Origin: Caenibius sp. WL
Lineage (GTDB): Bacteria; Pseudomonadota; Alphaproteobacteria; Sphingomonadales; Sphingomonadaceae
Direction: 5' to 3'
DNA: 64,000 bases
Assembly (NCBI RefSeq): GCF_019803445.1
Contig: NZ_CP081844.1
Span: 2,058,501-2,122,500, forward strand
Shown: in pieces, positions 19,056 through 28,500 of the stretch
Position numbering within the stretch: the first letter of the stretch is position 1
Layout of the letters: every line of letters starts with the position of its first letter
The notes under the pieces: model-generated
The model's input: only the letters and a program-made list of their open reading frames with translations
What the model was told of the DNA's origin: nothing
The model's database searches: none
Made by a program: the position numbers and the translations under genes

Positions 19056-20105
19056 TCAATTCGTCGGGTTTAAGACCCTTCTTCGAATGTCGAGGAAGTG
19101 CGCTCGAAGTTCGGAAGTTGGTGAGCGAGATGGCCTTGCATGCCGCGCTTCACTGGGTGTTAAGCCAAAGCGTGTCCGGAAGCAGCGTAAAAAGTGAGTG
19201 GCATTCGTAAAGCCAAGCGTAAAAGCGATCTCTGAAATGGATCGATCAATCACATCGGTCTGCGTCAGTTCGAGGAAAGCTGCGTCCAGCCGCCGATCCC
19301 GAATTACACTTGAGATGCCGCCATCCCCGGCGAACGCGCGATAAAGATGGGCACGAGAAACATTGAAGTGCCGAAGAATGAAATCTGGACTGAGGTCCGG
19401 ATTGTTGATGTTGCTGTCAATAAAATCCAGAACGCGTTGATGCAAGGCCACGCTCAAAGGTGGAAGGTCGCGGACTGTGTTGGGTTGTTCCCCTCGTACA
19501 GCCGCGGCGAGTATCGTTACCAGCGCGTCCTCTACCGCAGCAGCTTCGTCGTCTGCCAGCTGATCTGAGATGTCGCTCAGCCCCCCAAGATAAGTGGCGA
19601 GTAGTTTCGTCATCGGCAGGTGTGCTTTGAGGGTCAGGCCGTGCAAATTTGCGTGGCCACATGCTTTTGCGAGGGCGCGGCGCGGAATGAGCGTTGAGAA
19701 CATTCCGCCGGCGGCCACCTGCCCCAGAAGGACCTGTGTCAAATCCAGGATGCAAATATCTCCGGGCCGAGCTGTGACACTGGTGCCAGCGAAGTCACCA
19801 AACATATCTGCGCCCACAATCGCAACAAGATAATGATCAAGGCCGCTCCATGCGATGATGCGCCGATCACGATTGTATCGCTGGGGGTTGAATGTGACGG
19901 AGGCAAACTGAAGCCTCCCCACCTGCTGCAATCTCATAGTGCCTTCCAGCGGTGGGCTTTCGTCTCCTATTATCGATGTAGTGTCATAGAAGGGTCTAGT
20001 TACTTCACGCCAGAAGTCATTTCTCAGATAATGTTCTACAAAATCTGTTGAGATTAGAACATCATCTGATGAAGGTACTTCTCTGTGATCGCTCTCATTC
20101 GACAT
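19056..20105 (-). CDS. AraC-family transcriptional regulator
   Basis: A 349-residue activator-type regulator. The N-terminal two-thirds is an AraC-binding-like sensor domain (for example WSGLDHYLVAIVGADMFGDF). The C-terminal double helix-turn-helix spans about residues 225-325, with LSPDFILRHFNVSRAHLYRAF for HTH1 and ISEIAFTLGFTNATHFLRCF for HTH2, the latter followed by RTRFGLTPSEAR. It is divergent from the first autotransporter across a 985-base gap, so it may control that gene or itself. The inducer is unknown. Confidence 0.9.
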   Translation of the reverse strand: MSNESDHREVPSSDDVLISTDFVEHYLRNDFWREVTRPFYDTTSIIGDESPPLEGTMRLQQVGRLQFASVTFNPQRYNRDRRIIAWSGLDHYLVAIVGADMFGDFAGTSVTARPGDICILDLTQVLLGQVAAGGMFSTLIPRRALAKACGHANLHGLTLKAHLPMTKLLATYLGGLSDISDQLADDEAAAVEDALVTILAAAVRGEQPNTVRDLPPLSVALHQRVLDFIDSNINNPDLSPDFILRHFNVSRAHLYRAFAGDGGISSVIRDRRLDAAFLELTQTDVIDRSISEIAFTLGFTNATHFLRCFRTRFGLTPSEARHARPSRSPTSELRAHFLDIRRRVLNPTN

Positions 20106-21090
20106 TTTTCGCCTTTGTCATTCGGGCCATTAAGTTCCCTCCGCCGAGGGAGCGATTGTTGAGAAGGTTTTCGGGGCCGTAATCCGTGTGGCAACAAACT
20201 GGAACAAGCGATTACGAATCTGCAATTGCTTATGCAATTTAAACTATATAAATCATATAGTTATTGTGAACATTCAATTGCATATCCCTACCTGCTTGGT
20301 TGAATGAGGCGGGGTTACTGGATATAGGGGGGGCGGGCTAGCTCGCATGGAAAGAAGGCCGTGTGGCCATCTGGAAATCACCCACCTCAACATGCTGTCG
20401 CCTTGCTTCAGGCCGAGAGGCCGTGAGCGACGGCCATGTGTGGAGAGGTTCAATGTGCCGAGCTGCGCAGATTGAATTCCGTGCTTGAGCTTCAGCGAAG
20501 CGCAGCGCGTCATTCGCTTGAGTGCGCCTGGTCGATTGATCGGAACATTGGTTCCGATCGCCGAGCCTGATTCTCGCTGACCAGAATTCCGCAGAGCAGG
20601 GCTGCTGCCGGATCGACCGAGTATGGATGGGTGGCTCGACAGCAAACGGGGCATTCTCTGAGGCAGATCGGCAAGCTCTGAGAGCGAGAATCGCTTCAAA
20701 AGATGATCTTTGTCGCGCGCATACGCCGCACTCTGAAGATGACAGGACATGACATCAAGTGACATGCAGTGAGATTGTGAGGGGGTGGAGCTTAAAATAA
20801 GTAAGGCCTGTGGGATGGGAAGTGCCGAAAATAACAGATGAGGGGTAATGGGTCATTTATAGGGTAATTCTGTTATAAGAATTAGCTAACTGGCGGTAAT
20901 ACTCATATTATTTATAAAGATTCATGTATCCCTTCTTGGTTTGTCTGGAGGGGTTATTGGTCTTGCAGAGTCAAAATGTTCAGGGGTGGGGGTTTTAAGG
21001 TCACCTGCTTATTTTCGGCCATATTTGGCCGGAGTGGCTAAGGGAGCTCTAGCCTCGACTAGTTCGCAACGCTCAATGTCGAAGGTAACA
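20106..21090. other. long divergent intergenic region upstream of autotransporter 1
   Basis: 985 bases with no recognised gene; a minus-strand open frame at 20274-20765 has no protein-like features. The part nearest the autotransporter is AT-rich. A 6-bp perfect inverted repeat, AATTCT/AGAATT with a 6-base spacer, lies at 20866-20883, about 210 bases before the chosen start, and could be an operator. Such length suggests a long 5' leader or complex regulation. Confidence 0.4.
20866..20883. promoter_or_regulatory. possible operator palindrome
   Basis: AATTCT-GTTATA-AGAATT, a perfect 6+6 inverted repeat in AT-rich DNA between the AraC gene and autotransporter 1. The binding protein is unknown; chance occurrence is possible in AT-rich sequence. 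Confidence 0.25.
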
Positions 21091-24000
21091 ATGATGGACG
21101 GAAATTCTTCAACTATCTCCAAATTCGGGCTTAAGGCGGCCTCTTGGCGCGAGGCCCTGCTTCATGGTGGTCGAGTGGGCAAGTACAAGGGCATTGCTGG
21201 CGGTATTGCCCCGCACTCGATCGGTGCTACCTCGGCGTTCGCTACTGCCGCCTTGGCATTTGGCGGTGTCATGTTCTCGGCCACCCCAGCTTTTGCAGGC
21301 GATTGCACTTTTGATGGCACCACTTACTTGTGCTCGGGCGCGGCAGGTGCGCCTGGCACTGACGCTCCGGTCGCGATCAATCATAATGGAACCACGACGG
21401 TAACGACCGAGCCGGGTTTTGGTATCGATGCCAATGCTTCACTGGGAGCCATTACGATTACCGGAACCGGAACCGGTGACATCACTTTTACGGATGTGAA
21501 TCAGTCTGCGATCACGTCGCAGGGCAATGTTGGTATCCGCGTGTACAGCCAAAATACTGGGGCGGTGAGCATCGATACCAACGGTGTCCTAACCTCTGTC
21601 AGCACCGGCGTTGCCGTGCACATGGGCGTCGACACGACTGACGTGACTGTCAAAGTCAACGATGTGAATGCTGGCGATCACGGCGTCCACTTGCTCAATA
21701 ACCTTGGCACAGGTGATATCTCTATCACCGCCCATGATATCGATGCGGGTGCGACTGGCATCATTTTTGATGCTAGCCCGTTCTCGGGTGACTTCACCGT
21801 TGACGTAAATAAGATTACGGCAGGTTTGGACGGAATCTATGGCTTCGCCAGCGGGGATGGCGACGTTGATATCACAGTTCATGACTCGATCGTCGCGGAT
21901 CGGAATGGCATATGGATGGACGTCGACACCGATGGTCCTTCGAAAGTTAGCATCAATGTAAACAATATCGAAGCCGGGAATGAGGGTATCAATCTCGACA
22001 CTTCGGTAAGCACGACCGACCTCAATATCGAGGTAAACGACGTCACCTCTCAGGCCAGCGCCATCCATTTTGTCCATCGTGGCACTGGGACGACGACTGT
22101 GACCGCGAACGATATTAAGAGCACGAACGGGCATGGCCTTTGGTTCGAGACTCACGGCACCGATACCTTGGTCACCGTTCATGATATCAATACAGCAGGT
22201 ATCGGCATGTGGATCGATCATGCCGGCTCAGGTTCCGCCACCCTTATCGCTCATGATATTGAGTCTTCCGGCAATGAAGGTATCAATATTGAGACATTCG
22301 TGCCTTCGACCGACCTCAATATCGAGGTAAATGATATCACTTCCCAAGCCAGTGGGATTCATTTTGTCCACCGTGGTAGCGGCGACACGATTATCACTGC
22401 GAACGATATTACCAGTGAAAGCGGTCTTGGCATCTGGGGGACCACTTACGGTCTCGGCGATACAGCTATCACTGCTCATAATATCGATGCGGCCGGTGAA
22501 GGCATTTATGTCGATGTTGCAGGCGCTAACAATGTCACCGACAACAACTACTCGATTGCGGTGAACGACGTTACGGCTGGGGCCAGTGGTATCCGCTTCA
22601 ATGCTTTCAACACGGGCAACGTGTCGGTGGCTGCGAACGATATTGACGCCGGCTTTATCGGCATTTGGTTCGACAACGCTACGAGCACAAACGACTTTAC
22701 TGTCACTGCGAACAATATCACGGCTGGAGATGACGGTATCAATGGCTTCGCCAGCGGCACCGGTGCGACCAGCGTCACTGTAGCTGGCAGCATCGTGTCC
22801 GGAGATGATGGTATCGAGCTTTATGCCGATAACGCTGATGCAAAGACCGTGAGCTTTGACGTTAACAACGTGAAGGGCGCGGACAACGCCATCTACGTCG
22901 GCTCATCTTCCGCAGCCTTGGCTGATCCCACGCTCAACGCGCTGAATGTCACGACCCGTGGGCATATCGAGGCTGGCAGCGGTTGGGGGATATGGACTCA
23001 GACTAACGCTGGTGTGATGAGCAACATCACCGTTAAAGACGGTTCGGTCATTGAAGCCAGCAGCGGCGCAGCCATTGGCAACAACGGGGGCGACAGTCAC
23101 GTCGTCATCGAAAATGCCAAGGAGATTGTCGATGACCCGAACACTCCGGGCGTCGAGAAGTCCAGCGTTAATGGCAGGATCGATCTCGGTGGCGGCGTGG
23201 ATATTCTTGATCTCCACGGCGGTTTCTCCGGCATTACCCGAGTGGATGGCGGCGGTCAGGCCGGCGATACGCTGAATCTCGATAAGGCCAAAAGCACCTA
23301 TGATGCGAGCAAGATCGTTGGTTGGGATGTTTTCAACATTGAAGACAGCTACCTCACGCTGGAGGGCGGTCTTGCCAATCTGAACGTGGGCCGAAACGGT
23401 GTTGCGGGCACGGGCATCTTCCTGACCGATGGCTCGACGCTGGAAAGCCGTCAGCGCGGCTTGAATATCAATGGTAACCTGACGCTGGCTGCTGGCACGA
23501 CCTTCATCAGCGACAGGAATGACGATGCGGGCAACCCTGGCCGTGGTGATACCGTAATTTCAGGTTTCCTGCACAATGCGGGCACTGTCTCGCTGCGGGA
23601 TAATGCTGCTGACGATATCCTTACCGTCAATGGTGCATATGTCGGCAACAACGGTACTTTCCAGATTGAGACTGTACTGGGTGACGATCAATCCAAGACC
23701 GATCAGTTGCAGTTCTTTGGCGGTACCTCCGGCACCTCAAAGATCGTGGTGACCAATCTGGGTGGGACCGGCGCGCCGACCGTGGAAGGCATCAAGGTTG
23801 TCGATGTGAGGGGGGCTTCGGACGGCACATTCACACTGGTGGGCGACTATGAGATTGCCGGCCAGCAGGCAATCGTTGCCGGCGCATACGCCTACACTTT
23901 GCAGAAAAATGGCGTAAGCAACTCAACTGACGGGGATTGGTATCTGCGCTCGAGTCTGGCTCCCGTCGATTCGGGCAATCCTGGGACGGGTGGGCCCGGC

Positions 24001-25002
24001 ACAGGTGAACCTGGTACAGGTGAGCCTGGCACCGGTGGTCCGATTGAGCCGGAGCCCCTCTGCATACCGGGGGTTCCGATCTACGAAGCCTATGGTGCCA
24101 ACCTGCAGGCGCTCAACGGCTTGGCGACGTTGCAGCAGCGCGTCGGAAACCGGTCTTGGGCAACAGGTGCCGGGATTGCCGGCGGTGGTGTCTGGGGGCG
24201 CGTTGAAGGCACCCGCAACCGCGCCAATCCAGGTGTTTCGAGCAGCGGGCTTGACCAGAAGATCAACAGTTGGAAGATGCAGGTGGGGGCCGATCATGTG
24301 CTCATCAGCGCAGAAAATGGTGGGCAATTGGTCGCAGGCCTGAATGCCTATTATGGGCAGGCGGAGAGTCACATTCGCTCGCTTTCCGGCAATGGGTTGC
24401 TCGAAACCGACGGTTATGGCTTTGGGGCAAGTCTGACCTGGTACGGGCTTAATGGCTTCTATGTCGACGGTCAGGCGCAAGTGAGCTGGTACAACAGTGA
24501 CCTTACTTCGGATATTTTCGGCAAGCTTGCCGATGGTAACGATGGTAGTGGTGAAGCGTTCAGTTTGGAAATCGGCAAGCGCGCCTCGATCGGCGGTAAG
24601 CTTAGCGTTACGCCGCAGGTTCAGATGATCTATTCCAACGTCCGCTTCGACGGTTTGCTTGATCCCACAGGGGCATCGGTTAAATCCGACAAGGGTGATA
24701 GCCTGAGGACACGGTGGGGTCTGTCGCTCGACCGCCAGAGTGAGTGGGAACAAGGGCGTAGTCATATCTACGGTCTCATCAACCTGAATTACGAATGGTT
24801 GGATGGTACTCGCGCTGTGGTTGCAGGAACCGATATCGACAATGCAAACTATCGGTTCTGGGGTGAACTTGGCCTCGGCGGTAGCATCAGCTGGGGGCAA
24901 GGAGTCACACTCTACGCAGAAGTTTCGGGCAGCAGTCCATTCAAGGACTTTGGCGATAGCTATGTGCTCAAAGGTAATGCCGGTCTGCGAGTGGCATTCT
25001 AG
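21091..25002 (+). CDS. autotransporter with beta-helix passenger (autotransporter 1)
   Basis: Type Va secreted surface protein of 1303 residues. An extended signal region ends near SATPAFAGDC. The passenger (about residues 70-930) is built of roughly 20-residue coils carrying VNDV, AHDI or ANDI and Gly-Ile turns, typical of a right-handed beta-helix. A Gly/Pro/Thr-rich linker (GTGGPGTGEPGTGEPGTGGP) precedes the C-terminal barrel (VWGRVEGTRNR to LRVAF, ending in Phe). The frame is open from TTG 20941, but ATG 21091 has GAAGG 5 bases upstream; ATG 21076 is another option. The passenger contains an internal duplication of about 98 residues. Likely an adhesin; the ligand is unknown. Confidence 0.9.
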   Translation: MMDGNSSTISKFGLKAASWREALLHGGRVGKYKGIAGGIAPHSIGATSAFATAALAFGGVMFSATPAFAGDCTFDGTTYLCSGAAGAPGTDAPVAINHNGTTTVTTEPGFGIDANASLGAITITGTGTGDITFTDVNQSAITSQGNVGIRVYSQNTGAVSIDTNGVLTSVSTGVAVHMGVDTTDVTVKVNDVNAGDHGVHLLNNLGTGDISITAHDIDAGATGIIFDASPFSGDFTVDVNKITAGLDGIYGFASGDGDVDITVHDSIVADRNGIWMDVDTDGPSKVSINVNNIEAGNEGINLDTSVSTTDLNIEVNDVTSQASAIHFVHRGTGTTTVTANDIKSTNGHGLWFETHGTDTLVTVHDINTAGIGMWIDHAGSGSATLIAHDIESSGNEGINIETFVPSTDLNIEVNDITSQASGIHFVHRGSGDTIITANDITSESGLGIWGTTYGLGDTAITAHNIDAAGEGIYVDVAGANNVTDNNYSIAVNDVTAGASGIRFNAFNTGNVSVAANDIDAGFIGIWFDNATSTNDFTVTANNITAGDDGINGFASGTGATSVTVAGSIVSGDDGIELYADNADAKTVSFDVNNVKGADNAIYVGSSSAALADPTLNALNVTTRGHIEAGSGWGIWTQTNAGVMSNITVKDGSVIEASSGAAIGNNGGDSHVVIENAKEIVDDPNTPGVEKSSVNGRIDLGGGVDILDLHGGFSGITRVDGGGQAGDTLNLDKAKSTYDASKIVGWDVFNIEDSYLTLEGGLANLNVGRNGVAGTGIFLTDGSTLESRQRGLNINGNLTLAAGTTFISDRNDDAGNPGRGDTVISGFLHNAGTVSLRDNAADDILTVNGAYVGNNGTFQIETVLGDDQSKTDQLQFFGGTSGTSKIVVTNLGGTGAPTVEGIKVVDVRGASDGTFTLVGDYEIAGQQAIVAGAYAYTLQKNGVSNSTDGDWYLRSSLAPVDSGNPGTGGPGTGEPGTGEPGTGGPIEPEPLCIPGVPIYEAYGANLQALNGLATLQQRVGNRSWATGAGIAGGGVWGRVEGTRNRANPGVSSSGLDQKINSWKMQVGADHVLISAENGGQLVAGLNAYYGQAESHIRSLSGNGLLETDGYGFGASLTWYGLNGFYVDGQAQVSWYNSDLTSDIFGKLADGNDGSGEAFSLEIGKRASIGGKLSVTPQVQMIYSNVRFDGLLDPTGASVKSDKGDSLRTRWGLSLDRQSEWEQGRSHIYGLINLNYEWLDGTRAVVAGTDIDNANYRFWGELGLGGSISWGQGVTLYAEVSGSSPFKDFGDSYVLKGNAGLRVAF

Positions 25003-25076
25003 TGGCATTCTAAAAGCTAACAGCACGGGGCTCGGGCTTGGTAAATCGAGGCCGAGCCCCAAGCTGAGCAAGGTGA

Positions 25077-25313
25077 TGCGGCCTTGCTAATAAAGATCTT
25101 CAGCGCGCTGTGGAGGATCGGGCGACCGACAATTGTCATATCATCAACGTCTATGTTTACCGCCTGCGCAAAGAGCTTGCCCGACATGGGATTGTGGACG
25201 CTATCATCACTGAAAGAGGCCGATATTCGATCGCAGAGTATAAAGCGCTGACCATAATGAAGATGTTTAATAGAAATTATGATATGGATATACATGTTCC
25301 ATTATTTACATAA
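25077..25313 (+). pseudogene. fragment of an OmpR-type response regulator (DNA-binding domain)
   Basis: A frame opened by a stop at 25074 encodes GLANKDLQRAVEDRATDNC followed by HIINVYVYRLRKELARHGI and an ITERGRYSI wing. These are the second half of an OmpR winged helix (recognition helix VYVYRLRKEL). No receiver domain and no proper start are present; GTG 25110 falls inside the domain. It is a 5'-truncated relic directly after autotransporter 1. It resembles but is not identical to the intact orphan regulator at 17789-18520, suggesting that such a regulator was once linked to an autotransporter here. Confidence 0.65.
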
Positions 25314-25524
25314 GGATTTTTGACGGATAAATTATATATACATTAATTGCTGATTTATTTTCATAAGTGAAGTTCTGGTTTAAAAATTCGTGATGATGTT
25401 TGGTGTGGAAACGTCGCCAAGGTGTAAGTCGCTGGATATTTAAATCAAATCACATATCCTCACTCGCTTATGCACTTTTTATAAAAATATTAATTATTGA
25501 TTTTTATAATATCTTCATCTTGCG
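25314..25524. promoter_or_regulatory. AT-rich promoter region of autotransporter 2
   Basis: About 210 bases, strongly AT-rich (for example AAATTATATATACATTAATT at about 25329-25348), directly upstream of autotransporter 2. It probably contains the promoter; individual boxes cannot be assigned with confidence because many A/T hexamers fit. Confidence 0.35.
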
Positions 25525-28500
25525 ATGATTTGTGGAAGAGGAGTGCGCCGATTGTTCGCTGACCGTATGGAGACGCGGTTTAACGTGCCTAGCTTCGGTG
25601 CATGGGGGGGTAATTCACGGAAGGCGCTATTGAACCCTGCTGTCAGTCATCGCTGCTTCTTGGCCGCTGCGATGACTGCACTGCTGCCCTCCGCGCAAGC
25701 GTTCGCGCAATGCGCCCCATCGGCGCCAGCTGCGGTCAGCATTTCCTCCGGCAGTTGCTCGGATCCGGCCTTCACCATGAGAGAAAGTGCTGACTCTGCA
25801 CCTGTGGTCGAGGTCTCCGATAGCGGGGCCTACAACGGCACCTCGATCAATTTGACCGCAATCGGCAGCGGCTTCGGCATGTACGCGACCGGTGGAGGGA
25901 CGATCAACGTGATCGGCACGTCTATGGAAGGTGCTACGATCACCACCTATGGCACGGGCGGCCATGGCCTCTACACCGATGACGGGGGGCTGATCACCGG
26001 CAGCTATACGTCCATCTACACGAATGACGCCGGCGCCGATGGCATCAGGGCGGTTGGGACAGGCAGCAGCGCTACGCTGACAGATAGCCGGATCAACACG
26101 GCGTCCGACAATGCGCATGGCGCCTACACGGCAAGCGGCGGGTTGATCAACCTGACCCGCACCGACGTCACAACCTATGGCGTCGGCGCCTCCGCTGCCT
26201 TGGCGGATGTTGGGGGCTCGATCAACCTCAGCAACTTGAGCACGTTCAGTTACGGCGATAACGCCCCTGGCGCCGTCGCCTCGGGTTCCGGCAGCAGCCT
26301 GACCCTGAACAATACCTATGTGAACACCCACGGCAACGGCAGTGCCGGTCTGTTCGCCCTTGATGGAGGAACGATCACCATCGATGGCGCCGCCGCCACG
26401 ACCGGCGATTATTACGGAAATACAATTATCGCTAACTCTCCGGGTATGCTCGCCCGGGGCGTTGGCAGCAGCATACAGGTCAGTAACGGTGCAAGTTCCG
26501 CCACTTATGGTGCGGACAGCCCGGGCGTGTGGGCCGATGCCGGGGGCAAGATCGACTTTTCGGGCTACGGCATTTTCACCTATCAACCCAATTCCTCCGG
26601 CGCGGTGGCGAATGGGGCGGGCAGCATGGTCACCCTGACCAACACTATAGTTCGCACAACCGGCCCTTCCAGCGCAGGTATCCTTGTCAACGGCGCAGGC
26701 ACGGTCATCGTGACGGGCAGCGAAGTCACCACTGGATATCGGGTGATAGCGGGAACCCCTCCCGTCCTGCAGTTCCCGGATGCGGAGATAGGTCTCGAGG
26801 CCCACGGCATCGACGTGGTCGGGGCTGGTAGCCGGCTGCAGGCCGAGAATGACAAGATTACCGCGCATGGAGACGGAGCAATCGGTGTCAGGGTCAGCCA
26901 AGGCGGCACGGCCTTGATCACCGGCGGCACTATCACGACCAATGGCGCTGATACCGCCACAGTCGGCGGCGCTGATGGCGTCCGGGCGACCGATGCAGGC
27001 AGCACCATCACCCTGTCTGGCACATCGGTCGCCACCACCAACATCGCTGCCATAGGCGTACATGCGATGGCGGGCGGCACGATCACCGCTGCGGATGCAA
27101 AAGTCGCCACGCAGGGACAAAACGCCTTCGGTGCGTCTGCACGAGATATTGGCAGCACAATCGGCCTGAGTCATGTCACCATCGCCACTACCGGTGCTGG
27201 TGCTGCTGGCCTCCAGGTTAGCAATGCGGGCGGCATACAAGTCACCGGTGGTTCGGTCGCCACCACGGGCAGTGTCGCACACGGTATTGCTGCTATGAAC
27301 GGCGGGACGATCGATGTCACTGGCGCTACGGTTTCGGCGAATGGCACCGGATCGGCAGCGATCTACGTCACCGGCAATACGCCGAGTGCTGTATCGGTCA
27401 CCGGTGGCAGCCTGAGCGCCGCCAATAGTGCGATCGTACTCGCCGAGGGCGGCACCGGCACCGTCTCGATCAGTGGTGGCGCCGCAATCACCCCGGCCAT
27501 AGTCAACGGCCGGGCATTATTGGCGTATGTGACCGAAGATGGGATTGGCACGCCAAGCGACCTGACATTAAACGTAACCGGCATACCAGCGCTGGTTGGC
27601 GATGTGGTCATCGGTTCCTCGGCGCTCACCTACAACCTTGGCAACAGCAACTGGACAGGCAATCTGGTGCTGGGTGGCCTGGACGGTATCGCCAGCGCCG
27701 ATCTTAACGCATCGCAATGGACGGGCGACTTGCTCGCCGATGCCGGTAATAGGGCCGACGTAGCGCTGGTTCAGGGCAGTCTCTGGACCGGGCTGGCGAG
27801 GAACGCGACCGATGTTGCAATCTATGCCGGCAGCGCCTGGAATGTCACCGGGAATTCCAATGCAATCGGCAGCGTGAGCAATGCCGGCCTGATTCAGTTT
27901 CTGGCACGGCCAGAAGCCTACAGTACACTCACGGTTGACAACTACATCGGCAGTGCCGGTAGCCGCATAGGTTTCAACACCTATCTCGGCGACGACAACT
28001 CGCCGTCCAATCTGTTGGTGCTCAATGGCGGCCGAGCTAGCGGCACAACCACCATGTTCGTCAATAACGCCGGCGGTCCAGGTGCGCAAACCGTGGCTGA
28101 TGGTATTCGGCTGGTGCAGGTAACCGGAGGCGGCACCACCGCTACCGATGCTTTCACGCTTGGTCAGCGCGTCGCTGCCGGAGCCTATGAGTACCAGCTT
28201 TTCCGTGGAGGTAGCACCGATCCGAACGATTGGTTCCTCCGATCCCATCTCATCGACACACCGACGGAACCGACGACGCCGGGCGATACAGACATTCCGC
28301 TCTACCGTCCGGAAGTGGCGCTCTACGCGCCAATCCCTGCGATTGCTCGGCAGATGGGCCTATCGACCTTGGGAACACTGCATGAGCGCGTTGGGGAGCT
28401 GGAGAACCTGCTGGGCCTGTCACAGTCGCGCTCTTATGCGAATGGCATTTGGGGGCGGGGGCTCGGGGAACGGGTTAGTAACCGCTGGAACGGGACGGTA

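Noticed and set aside
20274-20765. Minus-strand frame of 163 codons upstream of autotransporter 1
   Set aside because: No recognisable domain, no ribosome binding site, Ser/Arg/Pro-rich composition; likely chance.
20941-21090. TTG at 20941 as the start of autotransporter 1
   Set aside because: It would add 50 residues before the signal region; ATG 21091 has a better-placed GAAGG site.
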